In this document: positions 44,190 through 54,125 of the stretch, one piece after another
Position numbering within the stretch: position 1 is the first letter of the stretch
Layout: each line of letters starts with the position of its first letter
Source of the DNA: Meconema thalassinum
Taxonomy: Eukaryota > Arthropoda > Insecta > Orthoptera > Tettigoniidae
NCBI GenBank assembly: GCA_946902985.2
Contig: OX336388.2
Location: 1,505,258,545-1,505,322,544 of the forward strand
Reading direction: 5' to 3'
Length of the DNA stretch: 64,000 bases
Made by a program: the position numbers and the translations under genes
The notes under the pieces: generated by a model
What the model was told of the DNA's origin: nothing
The model's input: only the letters and a program-made list of their open reading frames with translations
The model's database searches: none

Positions 44190-45705
44190 GAAGAACTATA
44201 CAGCCTATTTTCATATATCCTACTAATGTTAATTGCCTCTATCAACATACTAAATTTCAGTTTGATTGCTGTAATAGATTCGTAGATATTGAGAAACGTC
44301 TAAATATTTCGGGTGGTCGCCATGTTGGACTTTTATATATGTAGGGCTTAGAGTTATGTACTGTTACATGAAGATTATTGTGTACGTGTAGTATTCAAAC
44401 TTCAATCGCATGATTAGTTCACAAGAAGTAAAAACGAGATTTTAAAATTTCGCACAAAGGTCATCTTGTGGTTATGGAAACAATTGAAAAACATTAGATG
44501 CCAGTGGATTAACACTTGTATAAGGATTTACTGTACCAAGTGTCATTGCACACGGATGGTTAAATTGCGAGAAACGACCATGTGAATATTTATACTTCGC
44601 TCCGCCGCCATGTTGGATTTGTGATCACCAGCTTATTGAAAGTCCTATAGGTGAACTTATGTCCATAGCCCCTATGAACATTAAAACATTCAGTTTGATT
44701 GCTGAAATAGATTCGTAGATATTGAGAACCGTCTAAATATTTCGGATGGTCACCATGTTGGATTGTTATATGTACAGGCCTTATAGTCATGTACCTTTAA
44801 AGGAAAATTATTGCGTAGGTTCATTATTCAAACTTTTATTTCGTTCGCATGATTACGACACAAGAAACAAAAACTTAATTTAAAAATTCGCACAGCCGCC
44901 ATCTTGAGGTTATGTAAATAATTGAACTAAATTACATTCCAGTGCATTACAATGTATATAAATATTTGCTATACCAATTTTCATTGCGTTTGGATCATTA
45001 AATCGCGAGAAAAGTCTATTTAAAACTTTCAAATTCGCTTGGCCACCATGTTCGTTTTGTAGTTAACCGGTTTTTGAAAGTCTCATAGATGAACTTCCAG
45101 TAGTGCCCTTTATCTCTGTGCAAAATTTCAGGGTGATACCGGTAATAGTTTCAGAGATATAGAATGACGGTGAAATAGTTCGCACAGCCGCCATATTGAG
45201 GTTATGTAAACAATTGAACGAATTTAGATGTCGGTGCATTACAATGTGTGTAAACATATACTGTACCAAGTTTCATTGCGTTTGGTTGGTTAACTCGCGA
45301 GAAACGTCTATTTAAAAATCGCAAAGTCGCTTGGCCGCCATGTTGGTTTTGTAGTTACCAGGTTTCCAAAGATCACATAACCCTCTGATCCCTCTGTCAC
45401 CATACAAAATTCCAGGGTGATATCGGTAATAGTTTCGGAGATATTGAATTCTGGTGAAATATTTCGCACAGCCGCCATGTTGAATTGGTGAGACGTAACA
45501 AAATTTGAAGGGCACGGTCGGGGTCGCCCGGAATTGTGCTATGAACTTACCGAGTTTCAATGAAATCGCTCCAGTCGTTTAGATTTTATTAGGGGGGGCA
45601 CACACACACACACACTCCTCACACACACACACGCACACGCACACGGACAAAAGGTGATCTCATAAGCCAATTTTTTTTTTCAAAATTGAAAATTGGCTAA
45701 AAATG
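44190..45705 (+). mobile_element. Hairpin-ended tandem-module element, copy 3
   Basis: Largest copy. Modules recur at 44264 and 44697 ('attcgtagatattgag', 'ggtcgccatgttgg') and, in a second type, at 44451, 44886 and 45180 ('cgcacagccgccat', 'gaggttatgtaaa'). Then 'taggggggg', CA-rich microsatellite (45600-45645), 'gatctcataag', and a perfect terminal hairpin with arms 'agccaatttt' and 'aaaattggct' (45663-45698). Open frames in it are not conserved between modules. Confidence 0.65.
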
Positions 45706-46104
45706 AGGAAAAACCACACTCAAGACAACTTCCACGAACTCCGGAATGCAAATCGAGGGTTAACAATGCAATTGCATTTCACTTACTGTTCCAAAATGTA
45801 CCATAGCATTGGAAAGTATTATGAAGATTCAGCCTTTTCAAATTGATTATCTGTGTGATAGAGATTACTCAGCCAGCAGGGAGGTACAGCACATACCTGT
45901 CGATCTAATATTCGATCCAATTACGCTTTACAACAGGCTTATCTGTTGAAACACAGGACTCCATTATGTTACTGCAAGCATCTGCGTGAATGGAGGAGCA
46001 TTGTTGGCTAAATAGACAGCCAGGGAGAGAGAAAAATAGGCTGACCATCACACCTCAAGTACCGGGTGCTCCAACTGCTGTGTTGCCATACGTTTTACGG
46101 AATG

Positions 46105-46530
46105 ATTGAAACTGTTCTCAAATGTTTGGAGTTGTCAATAAATGATCAGAAGTATTCTCAAATGTTCAAAACTCTTGTTAAATGATCATAAGTGTTCTTA
46201 AATGATTCATGCTCTTCCTAAATGAGCATAAATGTTTGAAACTCTTTTCAAATGATCAGATGTGTTCTCAATTGTTACAAATTGTTTCTAAACGATCAAA
46301 AGTGATCCTAAATGTTTCCAGCTGTTCTTAGAAGCTTAGAAGTGTTTTCAAATGTTCAGAATTGTACTTATATGTTTGGAAGTGTTCTTAATTGTTGGAA
46401 ACTGTTCTTAAATGTTCATAAGTGTCACTATATGTTGCGAACTTTTATTTAATGGTATTTTTTTTCTAAATGTTCCAACTATTCCTAAATGGTCAGTCTT
46501 ATTCCTAAACTGTGCTTAAATTATCAGCAG
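46105..46530. repeat. Degenerate ~22-bp minisatellite
   Basis: About 20 units built on a consensus like 'tgttcttaaatgttcagaag', each with the core 'aaatg' or a variant, alternating 'gttcaaa' and 'gatcaga' forms. Divergence is high. No open frame runs through it. Confidence 0.8.
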
Positions 46531-46825
46531 TGTTACGAAAAATTAACAATATATTGAAGATAAGAAACCCAGTGGCTTAGCCCAGCGCCATCAGTCAAGC
46601 TCCAGAATTTAAATGATGAGCTGCAGCAAGTGCAGAGAAATCTGTGGAACTGTATTCCTTTTCTTACGAGGCGAAGGCTCACCGATTTGGCTTAAACTGA
46701 GTGAGTAGTAGCCTCATTGAAGTTCCTAGAATATCTCACCGGAGTGGGCCATAGGAAAAGGTAAAACAGTTTCTAAAGAGTTTCAAGTAGAGATTGAGGG
46801 ATTTGCTTTCAATACGTTTCAAGTC

Positions 46826-46915
46826 AGTGGGGTAGTGCAGTGGTGAAGCGGTACCTTCTGGGAATCGCCAGCTCGGGTTCTATTTTCGCTGCTACCGTTT
46901 TCTTTTTGCTACTGG
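46826..46915 (+). repeat. tRNA-like sequence, SINE head candidate
   Basis: A-box-like 'tagtgcagtggtgaagcgg' and B-box-like 'cgggttctattttcg' in tRNA spacing, close to the head of family F (15170-15300). The body after it is not recognised. Confidence 0.45.
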
Positions 46916-48079
46916 AGTCCAGAAAATGATAGTTTCAAATTTCATTCTGCAGTTATCTGCTCTCTGATTTTTATGAATGTTCCTATGTACTATCATAAAG
47001 GCTGAAGTATCACCTTCAATCAGCCGATTATTCGTAAAGCTAGATGATATATTTCAACATTCTATATGAAACATAGAACAATATTGTTTAATCTCAACCC
47101 TCCACCAGTTTATGTCAAATTAATAAATCTTTATGGAGCCACATGCGCGGTCGTACCCAATTCAGGGATTCGTCAGCTTCCTTCCTTATTTTTGACTCAG
47201 TTATAGACTAAGCATACACATTGGTTCGCCATTCTAATAGCCCAGGGGCTTATTCCCAATATGCACCAAGCCCCTAAATAAAATACAATTAATAAAAAGG
47301 TATGTTGAGCTAATAGATTTCAAAAAATTTAGCATCTCTTACGTAGAGAACATTGTGATATCCTTTACTTAGATAGTCTGCTATTTTCAGAAGACAATGT
47401 GACTAGGTCCCGTGAGTAACATCATGTTTGAAATGGGAAAGCATGGATGCATTGTAATAGACTTGCCGTTTGCTCGCGACCACCTCTAGAGGGAGAGATG
47501 TGCACACCATGGTGAGATGGAGAACTGGCCTTAACACACTGTTAGCACGCAGCAGCCTGTCGTGTTAACCGCACAAATGACGTCTCGTTAGAAAACATCT
47601 CTGCACGAGAACATTTCATGAGATACTCTCTTCCTACAGGTTTGCTGTTGGTTCAAGATAGAACCATATCCATAGTCATCAATTCAGAGTACCATTATCA
47701 GCTCCGATAATAATTTACGGTAAAGGCTTGTCTGTTGATTTACTTTGGTTCAACCAGCTTAAAGAGGACAATGGTGATGATTTAGGTTTGAATCCTAATT
47801 CAACATCTTCTCGGTCTCCCACTTCCAGTTAGGACAAGTTCCTGTATGGTGTCTAACATAAGTTACGACTGGACTTTTCACACCCCTTTATATGTTCATA
47901 CACTAGAATGATTACCACAACAAAATATATTAAAAAGGAAGGAAGCTTTGAGTTTTACCTGATCTTTAAATCTCGCGTTCATAATTATTATAGAAAGTTT
48001 TTCACCTGGTCAACACAAATTGTGCCCAATTCTATTAAGTGGGAACACAAGTACTTAAACACCCTAATCTGAAATAAAT
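46916..48079. other. Mostly unassigned; possible ancient SINE A remnant
   Basis: 47785-47920 ('ggtttgaatcctaattc', 'tctcccacttccagtt', 'gtctaacataag') follows the order of the family A body but is very diverged. Nothing else recognised. Confidence 0.35.
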
Positions 48080-49540
48080 ACAGTACTGTTTGTAGAAAGT
48101 GAAACACCCAGTTGAAATGGTCGGAGACACTCCCAGACCAGGGGTCGTGTAGGCCGAACTCAGCGACAACGGGGTACAAGACGACACAATGTGACCCCAG
48201 CGCGAGACGACCGCCATCGTCTCTGCATGATTGAAATCGCAGAGAGATGGCGTGCACATTGGCCCACCAGTGCCCTCTGTCGTGGGACTGGACAGGTCAG
48301 TGTTCCACACAGCTCTGTCGGCGTGGGGCCGTCATACCAAGTAGAAACGTGTAAGGAAACGCAACGATGCCTCGCCGACATCACAGGGTGGACTATCAGC
48401 ATGTGAGTGTGGTTGAACGGGGCAGAATGCTTGGGCTCCGGAAGGTGGGTCTGTCGTTCCGGGACATTGCGGCCCGTACAGGGGCACACTGCGTCAACAG
48501 TAAGGCGTATGTGGATCCAGTGGAAAGAGATGGGCCGTACCCAGCGACGACAGGGTACAGGACGACGCAATGTGACCACAGTGCGAGACGACCGCCATCT
48601 TCTCCGCATGGCCGTATCGGACAGAACAGCGTCGTCCTCGGTGTTGGCTCGACGTAGGAGCACTGCAACGGGGGTGGACATGTCTGCGTCGACGATACGG
48701 CGCCGTCTTTTGCGGGATGGACTGGTAACACGCATGCCACTGCGTCGGCTTCCATTGACTGGGAACCACTGACGCCTCCGACTACAATGGGCACGTGCAC
48801 GCCGACACTGGCAGGCTGAGTGGCGAAACGTAGTGTTTTCGGTCAAGTCCCGCTTCAACTTGTCCTACAGTGATGGCCGCATACGTGTTCAACGCCACCG
48901 TGGAGAACGCAATCAGGCAGACTGTATTGTTGAGCGGCTTAGTGGATAAACACCAGGTGTAATGGTTTGAGGCATAATTGCCTATAACAGGCGATCGCGC
49001 CTCGTACGTCTTGCGGGAAATCTGAACAGTGACCGCTACATTAGGGAAGCTTTACAGCCCGCGGCACTGCCCCTCTTTCAGGCCATATTTATGCAGGACA
49101 ATGCCCACCCGCATGTGGCGAGGAATGTGCAAGCCTTCTTCACAGAACGACGGATACCTCTGCTTCCCTGGCCTGCCCGTTCACCTGATATGTCACCCAT
49201 GGAAAATGACTGGGATACGGTCGGTCGGCAACTTGTTAGTTCAGGTCCACCTGCCGCCACTGTTGATGCTGTGTGGACGCGCCTACAAACCGCGTGGGAC
49301 GGTACACCCCGGCAGCGTATTCAAGGGCTGTATGATTCCATGCCACAACGTCTAGCGGCTCTGAGTGCAGCAGGTGGTGGCGCGACGCCGCGGTGCCGTA
49401 CTGAAGATCAACCGTCAACGTGAATGCACCGGACAGTTCTTCTAATCAGTAATTTATTGTCATGTCCCTAATCTGTGGTATAAATTGCAATGTGGTCACA
49501 TCTCTTTTTCTTGGTGTTTCAATTTCTGCAAACTGTAGTG
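48080..49540 (+). mobile_element. Dead Tc1-family element
   Basis: About 1.46 kb with imperfect inverted ends of about 28 bp: 'gtttgtagaaagtgaaacac' near 48087 and, reversed, 'gtttgcagaaattgaaacac' near the right end. The transposase is broken into several frames. Different family from the intact element at 38296-39760. It carries an internal duplication (48158-48229 against 48541-48612). Confidence 0.8.
48367..49423 (+). pseudogene. Tc1-family transposase pseudogene
   Basis: Start 'MPRRHHRVDYQHVSVVERGR' with an HTH ('LGLRKVGLSFRDIAARTG'). A frameshift near 48480-48510 moves coding to another frame with 'RRNVTTVRDDRHLLRMAVSD' and 'STIRRRLLRDGLVTRMPLRR'. Further breaks follow, including stops around 48770 and 48950. 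The last part (49091-49423) is clear: 'MQDNAHPHVARN' with the second aspartate and 'SPDMSPMENDWDTVGRQL' with the glutamate, 34 residues apart. The first catalytic aspartate region is scrambled ('WRNVVFSVKSRFNL', where family members read like vlFSDESRF), so D appears replaced by V. Non-functional. A 232-residue open frame on the opposite strand (48160-48858) is a shadow. Confidence 0.85.
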
Positions 49541-49578
49541 TGTTACATGAGATGATATATTGGCTTTCACGGCCAGTG

Positions 49579-49778
49579 AATTAGAACTCAGCAATTTTCC
49601 AAGGTTTGTGCCGTGTGTTGTGTGGGGTTTTGCCTAGGCCCACCAAGCTGGCTCATCAGCGGGCTGTGAGAGTCCAGATGGGGACACCAAGAGACCGCTG
49701 ATGAGCCAGCTTGGTGGCCTTGGCGAAACCTCACACAAGACACGGCACAAACTTAGAAAGATTGCTGAGTTGTAATTA
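49579..49778. mobile_element. Foldback (long inverted repeat) element
   Basis: Two arms of about 84 bp (49579-49662 and 49694-49778) are near-perfect reverse complements and share 'gtttgtgccgtgt', 'caccaagctggctcatcagc' and 'aactcagcaat'. They are separated by a loop of about 31 bp. There are no coding sequences. RNA from it would form a long hairpin. Confidence 0.85.
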
Positions 49779-50109
49779 AATGAGATATTTTTCATAAAAT
49801 ATCACGCATATATATGCAATAAAAGGAGAGGGGATTTTAGGTCTGTCATAACTGACTAATATTAATACATGTAATTTGTTTGAGGAAAGTTTGTTATACA
49901 TATAGTCACGTATCTAACTGAGCGAAAGCGTGTTGACCGACTGAAAATTATCAATTTATTATTTGTACAGGCCACACTGAATAATTATCTTCAAATCTTC
50001 GCAGAGGACACAGTAGCAAATATAGTGATAAATAAAATAAACTATTTCATTACACAAACTTTGAGCCTAGTACGAGAGCCAGAGACTCATGGCGGAAGTA
50101 TTGGTTGGT
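49779..50109. other. Unassigned, with one dispersed motif
   Basis: 49920-49952 'gagcgaaagcgtgttgaccg' followed by 'actgaaa', with 'tgtacaggccacactga' downstream. The latter is also found after the motif at 43933-43981. Confidence 0.5.
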
Positions 50110-50111
50110 TC

Positions 50112-50570
50112 TTAGTTTAGGGGCTGCAACAACGCGGTCATGTAGCCCCGTGTACTTTGGGTGTGTGTAGAATCTGTCTGATAACCTGTGTTCATTGAGA
50201 TGGGTGTATTAGTGTGTGTTATCTGTAATTCAGGTAAGGACTGCAGACGATCAATTTCAAGTTCCTACTTTTGCTACCAAATGCTATTGTCAATGACACC
50301 TAACTATTAACTTGCCTATTAGATGCCACCACAACTGGCACCTGGCAACAAATGATGGAACCAATAGAGCGTTAATAAAATCTAACGTACAAATTTAGCT
50401 TGACACAATATTATAGTTAGTGGAAAGTTCTTTTAAATGCCATAAATCTATGACATGGGCCCGCCGGCTTTACTTTTCCTCCGAAGGAAGGCTGGATTTG
50501 AACCCTCGATCTTGAGTATAAATGCTCAGCATGCTACGTACTACGCTACCGAAGCTGCTACACTGAAATT
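50112..50570 (-). repeat. SINE family B
   Basis: Shared tail at the left ('gtttaggggctgcaac', 'gcggtcatgtagccccg'), family B body, and head at the right ('gtagcagcttcggtagcgta' reversed). The B box region is shortened relative to 33205-33725 by a deletion of about 40 bp. Confidence 0.8.
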
Positions 50571-50744
50571 ATTTGTCATGAATTGTCACACACAAAAAAA
50601 TAAAATAATAACTTCAACATTTTTTCATGTAGCCTACGTTAACTTCCAACGTGCATCAGTCTATTTTAATAGGCCTATACATAATTCTGTGCGATTCCAT
50701 GTTATCAACATTATTCAGACTATTTAGATGTTATTATGCTTATA

Positions 50745-51025
50745 ATTAATTTTAGGGGCTTGGGACATTTTGGTCATCAGCCCCGTGTAGTTGGGTGTGT
50801 TATGAACATGTCTGATTACCTGTATTTATGTGATGGCTGTAGTAGCGTGTTTAACTATGTTAAGGACGGGGATGTGGTACTTGAAATAAGGTACTGCGCC
50901 GGCATTTGCCTGGAGGGAATGTGGAAAACCGAGAAAAAACACTCAGTGTAGCTACTGTCAGCGCCGAGATTCAAACGTAGATCTCTGGACTTAATGCAGC
51001 TGTTCTCGCGACCGTGGGGCACAAT
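50745..51025 (-). repeat. SINE family G: third tRNA-like head on the family A tail
   Basis: Reversed, the tail is the family A/B stem-loop tail ('cggggctgatgaccaaaatg', 'aagcccctaaaa'), with 'aggcaaatgccggcgcag' from the family A body. The head is different: 'acggtcgcgagaacagctgc', B-box-like 'cgtttgaatctcggc'. Confidence 0.65.
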
Positions 51026-51842
51026 TTATCGAGCATGGCTACACCACGGGACAGGATTTTTAATAGAATGATGGAAAATAATGTTATTTTGTCTTAGTGG
51101 GTAAGCACCTCTTATAATTCTTTAGCTCAAAGCCGATAACTTAGAAAGATCCGTTCGAAAATGAGGTTTTTTTACGAATTGAATTTTATTTTATTTCCAA
51201 GTTATTTCATTGTTAGGCGAAATCTTTAAATGTAACTTTTGTAAAAGACATCTCACCCCCGATGCAAGACTGCTACAAGTCAAAAAACATGAAATGTTAA
51301 GTATGTGGTACTTATAAATGCCTATGATCAAGTCCGTGTCCTGTGAAACTGCCACAACTCAGATCCTATAAATAGCAATTCTACGGCACTGAATATAACA
51401 CTGCCATAACTCAAAATTGTTATTATATTTGATTAAAGCACATAATTAAAACCATGAAAGAACTTTGTATGTTATTGCATAGTACTAGACTTTGTTGGAA
51501 GTTAGTAAATGGTACTTACACTTTAATTATGCAAATATTTATATTTTTCGTTTTAGCTCAAAACCTTTAAATGCTTCTCCTGGAAATGTGGCAATTTTGC
51601 ACCGGAGGTGCGACATATTACCCTACCCATTCAGCAGTGAATAGAAAAAAACACATTTTATGATTCGTATTTGTATTCATCATGAAACTTACTTGCTTGA
51701 CATACCACACATTACAAGCATCAAAACGCTTCATTTCACGTACAACTTTCCACGTTAATGTTCCAGAGAACACGACCGAACTAAACCATTATAGTGTTTG
51801 AAGCCATTTTCAGTGTTGACTTAGTAATCGAAATTTGAAGAT
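51026..51842. other. Unassigned interval
   Basis: No coding or repeat similarity recognised. Confidence 0.5.
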
Positions 51843-52010
51843 CTTTAGTCGGTCAAACACGATTTACCCAATTGTGGAGGGTTATTCCCTAATCCCTAAA
51901 AACCTTTATGAAATTAATTAATTAATTAATGTATTTATTAATTTCATGTATTTTTCAGGATTAGGGAATAACCCTCCACAATTGGGTAAATCGTGTTGAC
52001 CGACTGAAAG
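51843..52010. mobile_element. Palindromic element with ~53-bp arms
   Basis: Arms 51843-51896 and 51957-52010 are near-perfect inverted copies: the right arm reads 'aggattagggaataaccc', 'tccacaattgggtaaatcg', 'tgttgaccgactgaaag'. The spacer holds 'aattaattaattaat'. Single arms or partial arms occur at 35736, 40233, 43201, 43416, 43933, 49920 and 55897. Confidence 0.8.
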
Positions 52011-52754
52011 CTCCAAATTTCGCTAACTAATCCAAAAGGAATAATATTAATACTATTGGTAAAGAGACACACACTCACTGTTTGTAAATGACAGCCCTAT
52101 GAGGCGTTTTTATTGTATCCCAAATAACTTGTATTCCCAAGTGTGGTAAATTTTAGGAATTTAAATGTGTTCTATTGCTTTAGCTTAATGAGACATTAAT
52201 AGTTCTGGATTTAGTGCTGTTGTTGGAGTCGTTTCACTTATCAATCAACAGAGGATACTAGTAGTTGCGTCCTGTTTACATTTTGTCTGCAACAAAAGCC
52301 CCATTACTTTCAGTCTAAACATTAATTTCCCTGATAACTTCGTAAATGTATCCATTACAGTATGTTGCTAGCAGTTTGATTCACTTAAACGGAAACGTCA
52401 GAATAGCTTACAACCTAATAGCCATGAAAATAGCCACTACTGACCAGCCTTCCGTCATGCTCAGCCAATCACAACACATAAACCTACTACAGTGCCAAGA
52501 GTTGGCTGAAATAAAAATAATTCCCATGAGGGAGTAAGAGAAGCACATTTGGAGTAATTTGCCTCTGATTGTCCGAGCCGATCAAAACAGGAGACTTAAC
52601 ACTTAACAATTCTGTGAAACGGACAGGCGAAGAATGCAAAGGTAGATGCTATAGTGACGATGAAGGTGGGGTAGCAAATGAGATAGGATTTAGAAATGTT
52701 TGTTTCAAATGATCTCACTGAAGAATAAAACATTGAATATTTAATCTGTCAATC
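52011..52754. other. Unassigned interval
   Basis: No supported feature. A 63-residue open frame at 52346-52537 has no recognisable domain. Confidence 0.5.
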
Positions 52755-53139
52755 GCCACGTAGCATAGTCGTCAGTTATTGGCCTCCATCCCCGAGGTTC
52801 CTGTTTCAATTACTTCCTCTGCCAAGGAATGTAATTCTGGTACGAGGGCTGGAACTGGGTACACTCAGCCTCAAGAAGACACCTATGAACAGGTGGTCGC
52901 GAATCCCACTTCATCCAGCCTGGAAGTAGTTTTACATAGTTTTCCACTTCTATCGCAGGCAAATATCGGGATTGTACCTAATTTAAGGTTAAGACCATAT
53001 CCTTACCAATCCTATTCCCTCCCACCTTAAGTAAATACACACACCAGTAGAGATGCAACAGTCATGCAGGTTATCTCACAGGTTGCAAACCAACCCAATT
53101 ATACGAACATGATGACAACGATGCCTCAGGTCCCACAAT
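52755..53139 (+). repeat. SINE family A, diverged
   Basis: Head 'cacgtagcatagtcgtcag', 'aattctggtacgagggctgg', second B box degraded, 'ggcaaatatcgggattgt', and tail 'gatgacaacgatg' near the end. It is followed directly by the TA of the mariner-like element. Confidence 0.75.
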
Positions 53140-53141
53140 TA

Positions 53142-53666
53142 CACAAGGTGCTTCAAAAATAGAGGCACAGTTTCAGGTCTATGTAGACAATAAACAAAAG
53201 TCATTACATCCGGGAATGCTTCGTTTCCGAATTACGGTCTTCAAAACAGTGATTTTATCTGGAACGTGATTCCCGCAGCTAGTTGCCGTGACAGAAGATA
53301 TTTACAGGGCACGTGCAAAGCCATTTTAAATATTAGTGTATTTGTCTCCGATGCCTGACATCGAATTCGTTCGGAATCGAGATGTGGCAGGTTGTGAGGA
53401 ATTACGCAATACTCCTGGAATTTGGGATCGTGTTCGCAAGGCCATCAATATGAGACCTGCATTCAAGCAGGAGGTTGATAGTTTGAACATCTGATACAAA
53501 GGTAGGCCTAAGTGGGAAGGAAAACGCTTCGGTGAATATCACCGTTTGGAAGCCCATAACTCGGAAACCAAGCATTTCGGGACATATGTTGTAATGAACC
53601 TTTTGTATTAGCTTTATATGGGGAATGTGTACCTGAAGTTGTGCAGAATATTTTTGAAACAACTTG
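53142..53666 (+). mobile_element. Deleted mariner/Tc-like element
   Basis: 525 bp between TA dinucleotides (53140-53141 and 53667-53668). Imperfect inverted ends: 'cttcaaaaatagaggcacag' near 53151, and reversed right end 'tttcaaaaatattctgcaca', both followed by a 'tttcaggt'/'cttcaggt' box. A transposase scrap lies inside at about 53360-53492. Confidence 0.65.
53360..53492 (+). pseudogene. Transposase C-terminal scrap in mariner-like element
   Basis: An open stretch reads 'VRNRDVAGCEELRNTPGIWD', then 'RVRKAINMRPAFKQEVDSLN' and a stop. It resembles the last segment of mariner/Tc-type transposases from insects (pattern ...tp.iW.rVr.s...R...C...nG..feh). The catalytic residues lie upstream of this region and are absent. 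Identification is from memory of the family pattern and is moderate at best. Confidence 0.45.
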
Positions 53667-53721
53667 TATAACCACACCGGCAACGTTGAATCTTCTACGA
53701 GCTACCATAAATGTATTGTTG

Positions 53722-54125
53722 TTTAAATTAGGGGCCATTTGAGCATTCGAGCCCTGTTCAGTTGTGTGTATATATATATAGGCTAGACTCTGAAAAGGAT
53801 GTATAGAATATGTCTGATAACTTTTGTTTTGTGATGTCTGGAAAAGTGTGTGCATATGTATTTGTAATTGAGGTTAGGATTAGGATGGAGGCGGCTGTAT
53901 CCATTGGTTAGAATCCATCCTGGCATTAACCTTGAGAAGAAAGGGGAACCCATAGAAAACCACTTCTATGTTGACCGAGATGGGAGTCGAACCCACCTTT
54001 TCTCAGCTTTGCTGCATGAAGCTCAGTTTACCCTGTTTCAGACCTCAGATAAAAACTAACTTTCTTGGTAGAGCCGGAAACCTAACCTAGACTTCCGAAG
54101 CGCAGCCAAGAATGCTAGCCAAGAA
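53722..54125 (-). repeat. SINE family A
   Basis: Tail at the left ('aaattaggggccatttgagc', closing arm 'agccct'), body ('gggaacccatagaaaacc', 'gagtcgaacccacctt'), head at the right with 'taggtttccggctctacc' reversed. A TA run (53769-53780) interrupts the tail. Confidence 0.8.

Noticed and set aside
48160..48858. 232-residue minus-strand open frame
   Set aside because: It is the shadow of a Tc1 transposase pseudogene read on the other strand; the arginine/threonine-rich composition reflects GC-rich antisense.
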